The notes under the pieces were generated by a model. It was not told the origin of the DNA. It searched no databases and saw nothing but the letters and a program-made list of their open reading frames with translations. Positions 16,951 through 27,140 of a stretch of 64,000 nucleotides of DNA are shown here, piece after piece. The stretch's first letter is position 1. The number at the start of each line of letters is the position of its first letter. A program made the position numbers and the translations under genes. Origin of the DNA: Promethearchaeia archaeon (GTDB lineage: Archaea > Asgardarchaeota > Lokiarchaeia > Sigyniarchaeales > SOKP01); NCBI GenBank assembly GCA_029856155.1, contig JAHQWL010000002.1, positions 1-64,000 of the forward strand, read 5' to 3'.

Positions 16951-19728
16951 ATGATAGTTATGTCAAAATCTAACAGAAAAATCTCAAAAATATTAGTAAT
17001 AAGTTTGGTAGTATTAGTGGCTAGCAATATTCTCGTATTCTTTTTAATAAAACCTTCTTTCGGACAAGCTAGTAATGTAAAAAACATATTACTAGTTAGT
17101 AAAGGAAACGATGATTTGTTTGTGCAAAGCTTGGGAATTGATCAAGATAATTTTAATATATCCCAAGTTTCTGACAGTGAACCTTTATTATCTATTGGTG
17201 CTTGGATTGATATTGTTATTTTATTTGATTCGCAGTTAAATAGTGTAGAACAACAAATTGTTTCAAATTTTACTGATGTTGGAGGAGGAGTTATTATTTT
17301 TATGGGCCAAAATTTACACAACAACGCTAGTTTGTTAGAAGAATTAGAATTGATTGATAACACAATATTTGAATCAGACAAGTCATTAAACCCAGAGATA
17401 ATGCTTTCTATTGTTAATAACGCCAGTCATCTAATTTCCAAGAATATAGACTGGAACTCTGCTCCCGAGATGAAGACTGAAAATATGACAATTTTTCCAA
17501 TAGCAAGTTTAAATCCCTCAATTGAAAGAATAGTGGATGTTTATCCTGCATCGAAAAATTTGCAGATTAACTTATATCGACAACCTTTGATATTAGAAAG
17601 GGTAAAAGGAAGTGGAAAAATCATCTTATTTACGGGATGGTTGGAAAAAGGTGCAAATCTAGATTTTAAAGTATGGCCTTATTTCAATTATCTCTTATAT
17701 GGATTATTATTTGGGTGTCTAAATTTATCTTTTCACTCATATCCCACTTGGCCTTATTCGCCAGTTCCTCATTTTTTAGATCAAATTATTATTGGGATAA
17801 TTATACTTATACTCGTTATTTTAGCTATTGCTCTATTTATTGTTGTTAAAAGAAAATCTAGAGGTGCTATGGACCAACAAGCAATTGAAGTTTTAAAAAT
17901 TAGAGCTGAAGAGGAAGAAAGAAAAAAATTAGAGGAAGCGAAGGCTTTAGAGAAAAAAATAGAAGATCAAGTAGATTTAAAAGATGAGTGGGAGGTTATT
18001 GGAGTTCATAGGCAACTAGGAGGCTTTCTGTTTACACTTTTCCTTGGATTGATTTTAGTTCTACCACAATTATTGGTCTCTAATTTTATAATGCCTCAGT
18101 TCATACAACCTTATCCACAGGCTGCGGGGTGGTATAATTACGCTTATAATTTCTTTCAAATCATATGGATTTTATTTGATTTCGGAACTAGCTTTGCATT
18201 AGCTAAATATTTCTCCCAATATAGAGTTAAAAATCCGGGAAAGGCTATTCATTATATTCAAATTTATGTTTGGTGGCAAATTTTTACGGGAATTATTCAA
18301 ATATCGATAATAGGATTTATTGGTTCATTTATTTTCCCCTATACTAATCTCGCTCACATGAGCTGGATTTTTATTGTCTACTCTTTTATTCAATATCCAG
18401 GAGTGTTTTTAGTATTTATGTATGCTTTTCAAGGAATGCAACGCTCAGATTATTATTTAATTCTGTATATTGCATGGGAAATCGTATTTTTACTGATAGG
18501 GCAAGTTGTTTTCTGTTATATTGGTCGTATATGGGGGGCTGCTAATCCGATTTTCGGGGAAGCCTTAGGAGCAGGAATTGGATACGCTATTGCTCGATGT
18601 TTTGATTTTTGGATGACATTTTTTATTTCCATTTTTGCCTTTAAGAAACAAGGATTTTCACCAAAAACATGTTTTAGAATTGATTTTTCAAAAGATGAGA
18701 TAAAAGAATCATTACGTTATGGTTCAAAGTTAGGTATTGGAGAAGGTTTTGTACAATTAGGCTGGTTTCTACAAGTTATAATAACATCGATTTTTGTAGC
18801 CAACTATTCCAATAACTTGGGTTGGTTCAATTTAGTATGGACTTTGGGGATGGTTATTCAAATTGTATCTCTCTATTCAAATACGCTATTAGGGGCATAT
18901 AGTGAATCAAGTTCTCATAATAAAAAAACATTAACAAAACTATATATATATCAAGCATTTAGATGGGGTAATTATTTTGCTTTCTTCTTAATATCCGTTC
19001 TTTTTGCTACAGGAGCTAAATTTTTGATAGGAGCTGCTGGTGAAGAATATGGTGCTCCCGCGGTCAAATTCTTAATACCATTATTATTTTTTCATATTGG
19101 GGGTATTTATTCTTGGTTGGTTGATCCTGTATTCCAAGGTACGGGGCATACTGGTTATGCGATGTTAACATGGATTATTGAACAAGTAATTCGGGCATTA
19201 CTTATGTATGTATTTATAATAATTTTCAGAGATATGGTTTATGTAATTTTAGCTTATATTCCCGCTGTATTTATGAAGGATATCATTGCATGGTTGATCG
19301 TTCGGAAAAAAATTATTAAATTTAAAATATATCCATTTAAAACATTCATTACCCCTGCTATTTCAGCAATTTTAAATTATATTGTCTTATTTTTAGTAAG
19401 TGAACTAATCTGGTCAATACCTTTGGGAGATAAAATTATTAATACTGCGATAATCTTTTTAATAGGGATTTTTATATTTATATTCTTCTATGCTTTCTTA
19501 GATGGCTTTTTAGGCGGTTATGACGATAATACTTTGCAAGAATTTCAAAGAGCAACATCAATGGTAACTACTCGAGGAATTAGGATCTTTCCAAAAACAA
19601 TGTGTAAAGCTGCAGAACTAGGGAGCAAGATAAGTCCATTCCATAATAAGTTCAAAATAGATATATATGAAGAAGCCATGAAAGAGGCATATGATTTAAC
19701 ATTAGAAAAGCGGATTCTAAAGATTTAA
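16951..19728 (+). CDS. MOP-type flippase with an N-terminal extracytoplasmic domain
   Basis: A 925-residue membrane protein in three parts. Residues 13-35 form a membrane anchor, and residues 42-260 make a soluble alpha/beta domain with VKNILLVSKGNDD at its start and GGGVIIFMGQN near 115, reminiscent of glutamine-amidotransferase/ThuA-like folds. A second membrane segment (about 275-300) leads to a charged coiled coil (about 315-345). From about 355 to 860 there are about a dozen hydrophobic segments like polysaccharide flippases of the MOP superfamily (MATE/Wzx-like). A role in exporting lipid-linked glycans is inferred. The added N-terminal domain is unusual for the family. Its glycan context is supported only loosely by a glycosyltransferase gene nearby. 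Confidence 0.72.
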   Translation: MIVMSKSNRKISKILVISLVVLVASNILVFFLIKPSFGQASNVKNILLVSKGNDDLFVQSLGIDQDNFNISQVSDSEPLLSIGAWIDIVILFDSQLNSVEQQIVSNFTDVGGGVIIFMGQNLHNNASLLEELELIDNTIFESDKSLNPEIMLSIVNNASHLISKNIDWNSAPEMKTENMTIFPIASLNPSIERIVDVYPASKNLQINLYRQPLILERVKGSGKIILFTGWLEKGANLDFKVWPYFNYLLYGLLFGCLNLSFHSYPTWPYSPVPHFLDQIIIGIIILILVILAIALFIVVKRKSRGAMDQQAIEVLKIRAEEEERKKLEEAKALEKKIEDQVDLKDEWEVIGVHRQLGGFLFTLFLGLILVLPQLLVSNFIMPQFIQPYPQAAGWYNYAYNFFQIIWILFDFGTSFALAKYFSQYRVKNPGKAIHYIQIYVWWQIFTGIIQISIIGFIGSFIFPYTNLAHMSWIFIVYSFIQYPGVFLVFMYAFQGMQRSDYYLILYIAWEIVFLLIGQVVFCYIGRIWGAANPIFGEALGAGIGYAIARCFDFWMTFFISIFAFKKQGFSPKTCFRIDFSKDEIKESLRYGSKLGIGEGFVQLGWFLQVIITSIFVANYSNNLGWFNLVWTLGMVIQIVSLYSNTLLGAYSESSSHNKKTLTKLYIYQAFRWGNYFAFFLISVLFATGAKFLIGAAGEEYGAPAVKFLIPLLFFHIGGIYSWLVDPVFQGTGHTGYAMLTWIIEQVIRALLMYVFIIIFRDMVYVILAYIPAVFMKDIIAWLIVRKKIIKFKIYPFKTFITPAISAILNYIVLFLVSELIWSIPLGDKIINTAIIFLIGIFIFIFFYAFLDGFLGGYDDNTLQEFQRATSMVTTRGIRIFPKTMCKAAELGSKISPFHNKFKIDIYEEAMKEAYDLTLEKRILKI

Positions 19729-19994
19729 ATTCCTTTTTTTTTATTTTAACCAATCTATCCGTTTAAAGAAATGAATAAATATACTCTCGTAAAATTCATT
19801 GAGACAGCGATATTAAAAAATTGGCTCTACTTATTAGTTTCTTAGTATTTTGGAAGTCTCTTAAAAATAATAAAAAACCCAACTAACTTCTATATAATTG
19901 TTATTAAAAAATTAACAAATGCAATTAATATTAAATTACTGTTATAATAGATTATACTGACTATTAATTTTATTTAACTTTCTGTGAGTGGATT
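19729..19994. promoter_or_regulatory. Intergenic region ahead of mutS
   Basis: About 266 AT-rich bases without a supported gene. T-rich tracts just after 19730 could end transcription of the flippase gene. I saw no ribosome binding site or structured element of note apart from GTGAGTGG shortly before the mutS ATG. Confidence 0.25.
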
Positions 19995-22850
19995 ATGGAG
20001 GAAATAGACCCAAAGAAACTGACTCCTATGTTGAAACATTGGTATTCTATTCGTAAAAGGTTTCCTCCAGAGAATCTCATTGCATATCGAATGGGTGATT
20101 TCTATGAATTCTTCTATAATGACGCAGAAAGAATTTCAAAACTTTTAGGAATAACTCTTACGAAAAGAGGAGAGGTTCCTTTAGCAGGAATTCCACACCA
20201 TTCGGGTCATAATTATTTTAACAATCTTATGAATCTTGGTGAAACTTTAGTAATAGTCGATCAATTAGAAGATCCTGCTACGGTTAAAGGAAGAATTGTA
20301 AAACGAGGAATAACTCGAATAATTTCACCGGGTACAATAATGGACCCAAATTTATTAAAATCGAATAAGAATAACTATATTGCTTCTATCGTAAAGGAAA
20401 GAGATGGATTTGGTGTTGCGTTCGCAGATATATCTACTGGAGAATTCGTAACAACTGAATTTTCATACAAAGAACAAGATCCACAGGAACAATTATTAAG
20501 TTTATTTTCTCAATATGATCCCGTAGAATTAATAATCCCCCCTGAATTGAAAAAAGATGATAGACTTTTTATAATTTTGACAGATCTAACAAAAGCAATC
20601 ATTAAATCTTATGAAGAGCATGCTTTTTTATATGATGAGGCTTATACCTTAATTTCTCGTCATTTTAAAATTACAAATTTAAAAAGTTTTAATCTTGAAG
20701 ATAAAGAAATGGCGGTTCAGGCGTCGGGGGGACTTTTAGCATTTTTGAAAGAGACTCAAAGGGATACAATTCCAAACATTTATAAAATTAATCTTATCTT
20801 GGAAAAAAATGTACTCCATTTGGATTATATAACTCAGAGAAATTTAGAGTTAATTAATTCTTTATGGGAGAGAGGAAAAGATGTTACATTATATTCCATT
20901 TTTAACCATACTCATACTCCCATGGGTGCGCGGTTATTAAAAAAATTTATTCTCCAACCTTTAACCGACGTTGAAGAAATAAATCAAAGACATAATATTG
21001 TTCAGAAATTTAAGGATGATATTTTTCTAAGATCGGATTTAAGGGAGAATTTGAGAGTTATCGGTGATCTTGAAAGATTTATTAATAGAATTAATTATAG
21101 TGGGCGTGCAAATGCTCGAGATCTAATAAATATCAAGGTTTCATTAGAGAAAATTCCAAAAATCAAAGAATTGTTAGAAAAAGCAGAGATTCCCGAAATT
21201 TCCAAATTTGTTACAAATATTCGAGCTTTTAATAATGTAAAAAACTTGATTGATGTCTCAATAAAAGATAATCCCCCAACGACAATTAGAGAGGGGAATA
21301 TTATCAGAGATGGGTTTAATATTGAAGTAGATGAGCTTAGGGACATAATTCATAATGGGAAGAAATATGTTTTAGAATATGAAAAAGAACAGAAGAAAAG
21401 GTGGAATTTAACAACAGGATTAAAAGTTGGATATAATAATATCCTTGGGTATTATATTGAAATAACTTTAAGAACTCTTAATAATATTAAAACAATTCCT
21501 GAAGATTATATAGAAAGAGCAACTCTCAAAAATGCAAAAAGATATACAACTAAAAGACTAAAAGAACTTGAAGAAAAAATAGTCAATGCTGAAGAAAAAA
21601 TCAATGACTTAGAATATGAAATTTTTAATTCTATTCGAGAAGATGTTGAAAAAGAAACTAAAAATATCCTAAAAACTGCACAAAATATTGCTGTCATTGA
21701 TGTTTTAGCATGTTTTGCCGAAATTTCAGAACATTATAATTATAGTCGTCCTAAGGTAAATAAAGAAGATAAAATTGTAATTAAAGCTGGCAGGCACCCT
21801 GTAGTAGAACAAATTAACTTGGATGAACAATTTATAGCTAATGATTGTTATTTAGATAATGGAAATGACCAATTATTAATTATTACTGGTCCTAATATGG
21901 CAGGTAAAAGCACGTATCTTAGACAAGTTGCATTAATATGTATAATCGCACAGATGGGATGTTTTGTTCCAGCTACATCTGCCACAATAGGAATTATTGA
22001 TCAAATATTCACACGTATTGGAGCTTCAGATGATCTTGCGAGAAAATTAAGCACTTTTATGATTGAAATGACAGAAACTGCTAAAATATTAAATTATGCT
22101 ACACCAAAAAGCCTTATAATAATAGATGAATTAGGAAGAGGAACAAGCACTAGTGATGGTCAAAGTATCGCAATGGCAACTCTTGAAAAACTCCATAAAT
22201 TAAAAATAAAGACTTTATTTAGTACCCATTATCATCAATTAACTGAGATTAATTTACCCGGGGTGAAAAATTATCATTTAGATATTATTGAAAATGATGA
22301 TGGGAGTATAAATTTTGTAAGAACATTGAAACCGGGAAGTACAGATAAATCCTATGGTATTCATGTAGCTAAATTAGCAGGGATTCCAGATGATGTGATA
22401 ATAAGAGCATTTGAAATTCTTGAGAAAATAGAAGAAAAGGATCCATTTAGGACAGCAATAAGAGAAAATGGAGATGTAGCATCATCAGATAAATATTATA
22501 ATAAAGTCATTAATGGAAAAACAGTTAAACTTGAAAAATTAAACTCTGAATTAATAAATCTTAAAAATTTATTAAGAGAATGCAATGATGATCTAATTAG
22601 AACAGAAAAAGATCTTGAAAAAAGAAAGAGAGTACTTGAAGAATTGGAATTGAATATTGAATCTAAAAAAGGTAAAATTCCGAAAAAGAAAAAATATGTA
22701 CAAACAAGTTTATTTGAACCTCTTACTAATAAAGATAAAATTACAGATTTACTCAATTTTATTAATAAAATAGAATTGAAATCAGATGTTCCAGAAAAAG
22801 TAAAAGCCCAATTAACTGAACTTAAAAATAAAATAGAAAAACTTAACTAA
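19995..22850 (+). CDS. mutS: DNA mismatch-recognition ATPase MutS
   Basis: The protein has 951 residues with the full MutS1 layout. The mismatch-reading motif is present near residue 30 (MGDFYEFFYNDA, with the Phe-x-Glu signature). The connector, core and clamp domains follow, with coiled clamp helices around 460-560. Then come the ATPase Walker A ITGPNMAGKSTYLRQ near 632, Walker B IIIDELGRGTST near 710, and STHYHQL. The last 120 residues are a charged, partly coiled tail with a dimerisation-type end. The Phe-x-Glu motif makes it a true mismatch-repair MutS rather than MutS2 or MutS5. It is of bacterial type, and with mutL 1.1 kb downstream forms a near-complete mismatch-repair locus, interrupted by an opposite-strand glycosyltransferase gene. 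Confidence 0.96.
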   Translation: MEEIDPKKLTPMLKHWYSIRKRFPPENLIAYRMGDFYEFFYNDAERISKLLGITLTKRGEVPLAGIPHHSGHNYFNNLMNLGETLVIVDQLEDPATVKGRIVKRGITRIISPGTIMDPNLLKSNKNNYIASIVKERDGFGVAFADISTGEFVTTEFSYKEQDPQEQLLSLFSQYDPVELIIPPELKKDDRLFIILTDLTKAIIKSYEEHAFLYDEAYTLISRHFKITNLKSFNLEDKEMAVQASGGLLAFLKETQRDTIPNIYKINLILEKNVLHLDYITQRNLELINSLWERGKDVTLYSIFNHTHTPMGARLLKKFILQPLTDVEEINQRHNIVQKFKDDIFLRSDLRENLRVIGDLERFINRINYSGRANARDLINIKVSLEKIPKIKELLEKAEIPEISKFVTNIRAFNNVKNLIDVSIKDNPPTTIREGNIIRDGFNIEVDELRDIIHNGKKYVLEYEKEQKKRWNLTTGLKVGYNNILGYYIEITLRTLNNIKTIPEDYIERATLKNAKRYTTKRLKELEEKIVNAEEKINDLEYEIFNSIREDVEKETKNILKTAQNIAVIDVLACFAEISEHYNYSRPKVNKEDKIVIKAGRHPVVEQINLDEQFIANDCYLDNGNDQLLIITGPNMAGKSTYLRQVALICIIAQMGCFVPATSATIGIIDQIFTRIGASDDLARKLSTFMIEMTETAKILNYATPKSLIIIDELGRGTSTSDGQSIAMATLEKLHKLKIKTLFSTHYHQLTEINLPGVKNYHLDIIENDDGSINFVRTLKPGSTDKSYGIHVAKLAGIPDDVIIRAFEILEKIEEKDPFRTAIRENGDVASSDKYYNKVINGKTVKLEKLNSELINLKNLLRECNDDLIRTEKDLEKRKRVLEELELNIESKKGKIPKKKKYVQTSLFEPLTNKDKITDLLNFINKIELKSDVPEKVKAQLTELKNKIEKLN

Positions 22851-23776
22851 CGAAGAACTACTGGAATAATAAAAACTATCGTTGTTAGGTAAATATAATA
22901 AATAGATATTATTGAAACAATAATAATTCTGTACAAATTTTTTCGATCCTCATTCTTAAGATTCTCTAAAAATATAAGCAATAATAAGCCGATAAACATT
23001 AAATGTGAGGGCTGTAAAGCTTTCCAAATAATTGAATCCAGGATTAAGAGCCCCTGTATTTCTTCATCACTATGAAACCAATTGTGAAACATTTGTAAGA
23101 AATAATTAGGGAATATTATATAAGGAATACAAATAATAAAAAAAGGGACTAAGTAGTAGAGAAGATCCTTCCATTTTATTTTTCTAGCTATAAGTAAAAC
23201 GGGAAGGAATAATAGTGCTGTAACTTTAAACGTAGCAAGGGTAAATAATATCCCGGCAACCCATTTTTTATCTCTTTCGAAATACACATATGAATAAAAT
23301 AATAAGAATAATATTAAAAAATTAACATTATTATAATAACCATCGATGCTGAAGCCGATAATGCACATTAAATAAAAAATAAGCAAATCTTTTTTATTCT
23401 TAAATATTTTTGGTGATTCTTTTACGACTATAATCGTTAAAACCAATCTAAAAACATCCCAAATATAAATCCCTATTATTGTATTGTAAGGTATTATATA
23501 TATTGGATAAAATATGAAATACCAAAAATAGAGATAATATGGAGGCCAATGTGTAATTCCAATAGTATTATAGAAATCAACCAAACCATTATCCATACCT
23601 TCTATAAGTATGTAAAAATCAATATCTTTTGTGTCTTGAATCCACTCAGAAATTACAAAGAAATGTAAGAATATTCTTAATATAATAAGAGTAATTGTGA
23701 TAATAGTGAACAAACCTATAAAATACAAATGAAGTGGATATTTTTCCTCCTCGTTCACTGTATCTTGATTGCTCAT
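22847..23776 (-). CDS. Polytopic GT-C-like glycosyltransferase (GT87/DUF2029-like)
   Basis: This 309-residue protein has about eight hydrophobic membrane segments. An extracytoplasmic loop after the first carries acidic residues, and GITHWPPYYLYFWYF near residue 73 is typical of polyprenol-phosphate-mannose/arabinose-dependent GT-C enzymes of family GT87. GFSIDGYYNNVNFLILF near 140 matches the second conserved patch (N-x-N-x-x). It is shorter than usual (about 400), so it may be a compact or partial version. It overlaps the mutS stop by four bases on the opposite strand. Donor and acceptor are unknown. Confidence 0.65.
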   Translation of the reverse strand: MSNQDTVNEEEKYPLHLYFIGLFTIITITLIILRIFLHFFVISEWIQDTKDIDFYILIEGMDNGLVDFYNTIGITHWPPYYLYFWYFIFYPIYIIPYNTIIGIYIWDVFRLVLTIIVVKESPKIFKNKKDLLIFYLMCIIGFSIDGYYNNVNFLILFLLFYSYVYFERDKKWVAGILFTLATFKVTALLFLPVLLIARKIKWKDLLYYLVPFFIICIPYIIFPNYFLQMFHNWFHSDEEIQGLLILDSIIWKALQPSHLMFIGLLLLIFLENLKNEDRKNLYRIIIVSIISIYYIYLTTIVFIIPVVLR

Positions 23777-23986
23777 AATTTAGACTCGATAGAATTATAA
23801 TAAAGTATTAAAAGAAATTTAAAAGACTTACCTTCAATTTAATGGTAATATTAAAAACACTCTTAGATCTAAATTTTATTTAAACTTTAATAGTGTTCTA
23901 TTTTAAATTTGATTGTAATGAGAAATATATTAGCTTAATAATCTTATCATATTATTAAAAAAAATTCGGAAAACCGTTAGAAAATA

Positions 23987-25852
23987 ATGAATGTAAGTAA
24001 GATTGAAAAAATTATTGATGCAGAGAAAATTGCTGCGGGAGAAGTTGTTGATAGACCTGTTAATATCGTAAAAGAGTTTATTGAAAATAGTATCGACGCA
24101 GAAGCATCAGAAATAAGGATAATTGTGAAGAGGGCTGGAAAATCGTTAATCCAGGTCATAGATAATGGTATTGGTATCCCTTCAGAAGATATTATTATGG
24201 CTTTTGAAAGACATACAAGTAGTAAAATTAGATGTATAGAGGATTTGCAGAACCTTTCTACTTTAGGTTTTAGAGGAGAAGCACTTGCTAGTATCTCAGC
24301 TGTAAGCAAAGTCGATATAATTTCTAGAGTTGAGTATGAAGAGAAAGGTGTAGAGTTACATATTGAAGGAGGTAAAATCATAGATAATAAAAAAGTCTCT
24401 TGTCCTATTGGAACAAATATTCAGGTAAAAAATTTATTTTATAATCTGCCCGCAAGACAAAAGTTTCTTAAAACAGATGCTACAGAATTGAGTCATATTA
24501 CAGATATTGTACAGAGATATTCTTTAGCATACCCAAAACTTCGCATAATATATCGCCATAATGATTTAGACATCCTCAACTGTCCTGCTTTAAATGATTT
24601 AAAAACAACTGTATTTCATATCTATGGTAAAAAAATTGCAAAATATATGGAACAATTTGATTACTCAGAGCATGATATAAAATTTCGGGTTTATGGTTTA
24701 TTAGGTCATCCCCAAATTGCTAAAAAGAACAGGTCCTATTCCAGTGTATTTATTAACAACCGCTATATTATTAGTGACGTACTTTTTAGGGCTATCAACG
24801 AAGCTTATGAAGGAACACTAATGGTAAGTAAATATCCTTTCTTTATTATATTTCTTGAGCTTGATCCTTCTGTGATTGATTTCAATGTTCACCCAAAGAA
24901 GCTTCATGTAAGATTTGAAAGAGAGGAATCTATATATAATAAAATTTATAACGTCATTCATAGTATTGTAGAAGACAAATTTATAACCAAGGAGGCAAAA
25001 TATATATCTACAGAATTAAAAGATTATATTCCCAAAGAAGAGAAAGAATCAATCGATATCTCAAAAGAATTAAGTGAAGCACGAGAGAAAATAAGTAAAA
25101 ATGAAGAAGTATTTCTAAAAGAACATAAAATACCCGAAGAAAGCGTCCAATTAATTTTAAGTGAACAGATAATCGATGAGGACACTCAAAAAAAAATACA
25201 ACCTGAAACATATCTACGAGGAAAATATATAATTTCCAAGAATTTTCCAAAATTACGCTTAATCTCTCAAACAGGTCAGCTTAATAATAAAATATATGTT
25301 GTTTTAGAAGGAATTAACGAAAATAATGAAGAAGGATTATTTATTTTAGATCAACATGCCGCTTCAGAAAGGATAAATAAGGAAAAATTCTTAGAAGCCT
25401 ATGAAACTTCAAAAATGAGTAAACAAAGATTAATCTCAGCTCTAAAAATTGATGTTTCTCCTAGTGAGAAGATATTCTTGGAAGCCAATCTACCTGAAAT
25501 TAGGAAGTTAGGATTCAATTTTGATCATTTTGGAGGAAACACGTTTATTCTAAGAGAAATACCAACTATCATGGGAAAGGTTCCAAATATTGATATCGTT
25601 AAAGATATAATCAGCGATATCACGAAAATTGGAAAAGAAAAAAGTTTTACCGAAGTTAAAGAAGATATTATCAATTATTTATCTTGTCATAAAAGTATTA
25701 GAGGGGGTGATGATCTCTCCTTAAAAGATATAAGAAATCTGTTGATTGAATTAGCAAATTGTAAAGATTCTTATCATTGTGCTCATGGAAGACCAACTTT
25801 AAGATTTTTCTCTTACAAAGAATTAGATAAATTATTTAAAAGGATAGTATAA
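23987..25852 (+). CDS. mutL: DNA mismatch-repair ATPase/endonuclease MutL
   Basis: The GHKL ATPase half contains IAAGEVVDRPVNIVKE near residue 17, DNGIGIPSED near 59, and GFRGEALASISAVS near 93, all MutL/PMS signatures. The C-terminal half carries the metal-dependent nicking motif LDQHAASERINKE near 450 (DQHA-x2-E-x4-E form), SCHKSIRGGD near 565 and CAHGRPT near 600. These motifs predict a MutL that nicks DNA itself, as in organisms without MutH. At 621 residues the length is normal. Together with mutS it gives this archaeon a bacterial-style mismatch repair pathway. Confidence 0.96.
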   Translation: MNVSKIEKIIDAEKIAAGEVVDRPVNIVKEFIENSIDAEASEIRIIVKRAGKSLIQVIDNGIGIPSEDIIMAFERHTSSKIRCIEDLQNLSTLGFRGEALASISAVSKVDIISRVEYEEKGVELHIEGGKIIDNKKVSCPIGTNIQVKNLFYNLPARQKFLKTDATELSHITDIVQRYSLAYPKLRIIYRHNDLDILNCPALNDLKTTVFHIYGKKIAKYMEQFDYSEHDIKFRVYGLLGHPQIAKKNRSYSSVFINNRYIISDVLFRAINEAYEGTLMVSKYPFFIIFLELDPSVIDFNVHPKKLHVRFEREESIYNKIYNVIHSIVEDKFITKEAKYISTELKDYIPKEEKESIDISKELSEAREKISKNEEVFLKEHKIPEESVQLILSEQIIDEDTQKKIQPETYLRGKYIISKNFPKLRLISQTGQLNNKIYVVLEGINENNEEGLFILDQHAASERINKEKFLEAYETSKMSKQRLISALKIDVSPSEKIFLEANLPEIRKLGFNFDHFGGNTFILREIPTIMGKVPNIDIVKDIISDITKIGKEKSFTEVKEDIINYLSCHKSIRGGDDLSLKDIRNLLIELANCKDSYHCAHGRPTLRFFSYKELDKLFKRIV

Positions 25853-25874
25853 TAAATATTAGAAATAGTCATTC

Positions 25875-26141
25875 CTATGCTTTTGAAAATGCGATACCTT
25901 CAATACCTTGTATACCGTCGACTTGTTTAAATAAATCTTCAAGTTTATCTGTTCCACCCCATTCTTCGGGGTATCTTACTCGTACTCTAGCTTTTTTCAA
26001 ACCAAAAGCTACAGGCATAACCTCATAATTTTCTATAACACATGTGTCAGGCAGAACATCTTTTAATTTATTAACAAATACCTCGAAGTTTATATCGACA
26101 TCTTCTGGAATAACATCAATTAATGCAACGAATTCCCCCAT
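25875..26141 (-). CDS. ef1b: Translation elongation factor 1-beta (aEF1B)
   Basis: This 88-residue protein is the single guanine-nucleotide-exchange domain of aEF1B, which recharges EF1A with GTP. The YEVMPVAFGLKKARVRV segment near residue 40 and the C-terminal VDGIQGIEGIAFSKA are characteristic. The length matches archaeal homologues of about 90. It sits 26 bases downstream of a short zinc-ribbon gene on the same strand, a pairing conserved in many archaea. Confidence 0.93.
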   Translation of the reverse strand: MGEFVALIDVIPEDVDINFEVFVNKLKDVLPDTCVIENYEVMPVAFGLKKARVRVRYPEEWGGTDKLEDLFKQVDGIQGIEGIAFSKA

Positions 26142-26167
26142 TTTAACCTAACCGTTTAATAATTATT

Positions 26168-26344
26168 TTAAGGTCCTAAAAAGTCACATTTCAAACAACG
26201 ATATTCCTTCCCCATCTCTCTACACCGTTCACATCGCCAGATTGTTACATCTCCACACGAAGGACAAGGAAAATGAACCGCAGCTTCATATGGTGCGATT
26301 GGTCTCCCGCATCCAAAGCAAATGTTTTTTTTAAATGTGCTCAT
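26168..26344 (-). CDS. Small zinc-ribbon protein of the HVO_2753 type, linked to aEF1B
   Basis: Reading the minus strand from an ATG at 26344 gives a 58-residue protein beginning MSTFKKNICFGCGRPIAPYE and ending LKCDFLGP. It has four CxxC knuckles (CFGC, CPSC, CERC, CLKC), enough for two zinc ions. This is the small archaeal zinc-finger family usually encoded directly upstream of aEF1B, as here (26 bases apart). Its role is not firmly known; the linkage suggests translation. The high density of conserved Cys pairs and the context make chance coding very unlikely. Confidence 0.9.
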   Translation of the reverse strand: MSTFKKNICFGCGRPIAPYEAAVHFPCPSCGDVTIWRCERCREMGKEYRCLKCDFLGP

Positions 26345-26596
26345 CGATATATCATAACTACATTATTAGAATTTAAACTTAGATTTTAAAAGATATTATA
26401 ACTTTAATTATTTTTGCTTTTCAGTATTAAACTAAATAGAAATAAATTAAGCAGTTTTGAATGGTTAACTGGTTGATTTAAATTGATTTATTCATTATAG
26501 AAAAAACAAGGAAATTAAATTTTAAATTAAAAAACATCTTAATTTGTATATAATATAATTTAATAAATTAGTAAATCAACTTTAAATGGAACTACA

Positions 26597-27127
26597 ATGC
26601 CAGAAAATAAAGTGAGGAAATACTTTTCATTAATAGAAGCATGGGCTTGGTGTGATATATGTGACGATATGGTAGCACTCAATATCGACAAGCAAGAGAT
26701 TATCAATGGGTTAAAGATGAGTATCTATACTAAGGAGTATAAACATTCTAATCCTCATCCGGACGTTGAAGATCCAGATGATTTGTCCGGACAAGAGCAT
26801 ACTATCTATATTTATATAAATGAGGATTATGACATTACTGGAGTAAAAGCTTTTTTTGGTGAATCACCAACTACCGAAGAAATTGGTGCTAAAACCATTG
26901 AAGCAGGAGGAGAGGTAAGAATTCCAATAGTAGTAAAAGAAATTCCACCTATGGCAGTACAATTTGGGATGCTTAATAAAGATCAATTTAAAGTTTTAAA
27001 GATATGCGATGGTATGAATACCATTGAACAAGTAGCTAGTATTGCCGAAATGAGTATAAAAGCAATTGAAAAAATGATGGACCAACTTAGGAAAAAAGGA
27101 TTAGTAAAAGTTATTAGAAGGACATAA
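26597..27127 (+). CDS. Unknown protein with N-terminal Cys pair and C-terminal winged helix
   Basis: The 176-residue protein opens with a Trp/Cys patch (EAWAWCDICDDMVALNID, one CxxC) followed by a beta-rich region (about 30-115) that includes HTIYIYINEDYDITGVKAFF. Residues 118-176 look like a winged helix: LNKDQFKVLKICDGMNTIEQVASIAEMS then a basic wing KKGLVKVIRRT. I do not recognise the family. It converges on a Rab-like small GTPase gene with 13 bases between stops. A regulatory or adaptor role with the GTPase is possible but unproven. Confidence 0.75.
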   Translation: MPENKVRKYFSLIEAWAWCDICDDMVALNIDKQEIINGLKMSIYTKEYKHSNPHPDVEDPDDLSGQEHTIYIYINEDYDITGVKAFFGESPTTEEIGAKTIEAGGEVRIPIVVKEIPPMAVQFGMLNKDQFKVLKICDGMNTIEQVASIAEMSIKAIEKMMDQLRKKGLVKVIRRT

Positions 27128-27140
27128 ACAAGTCTTAATT

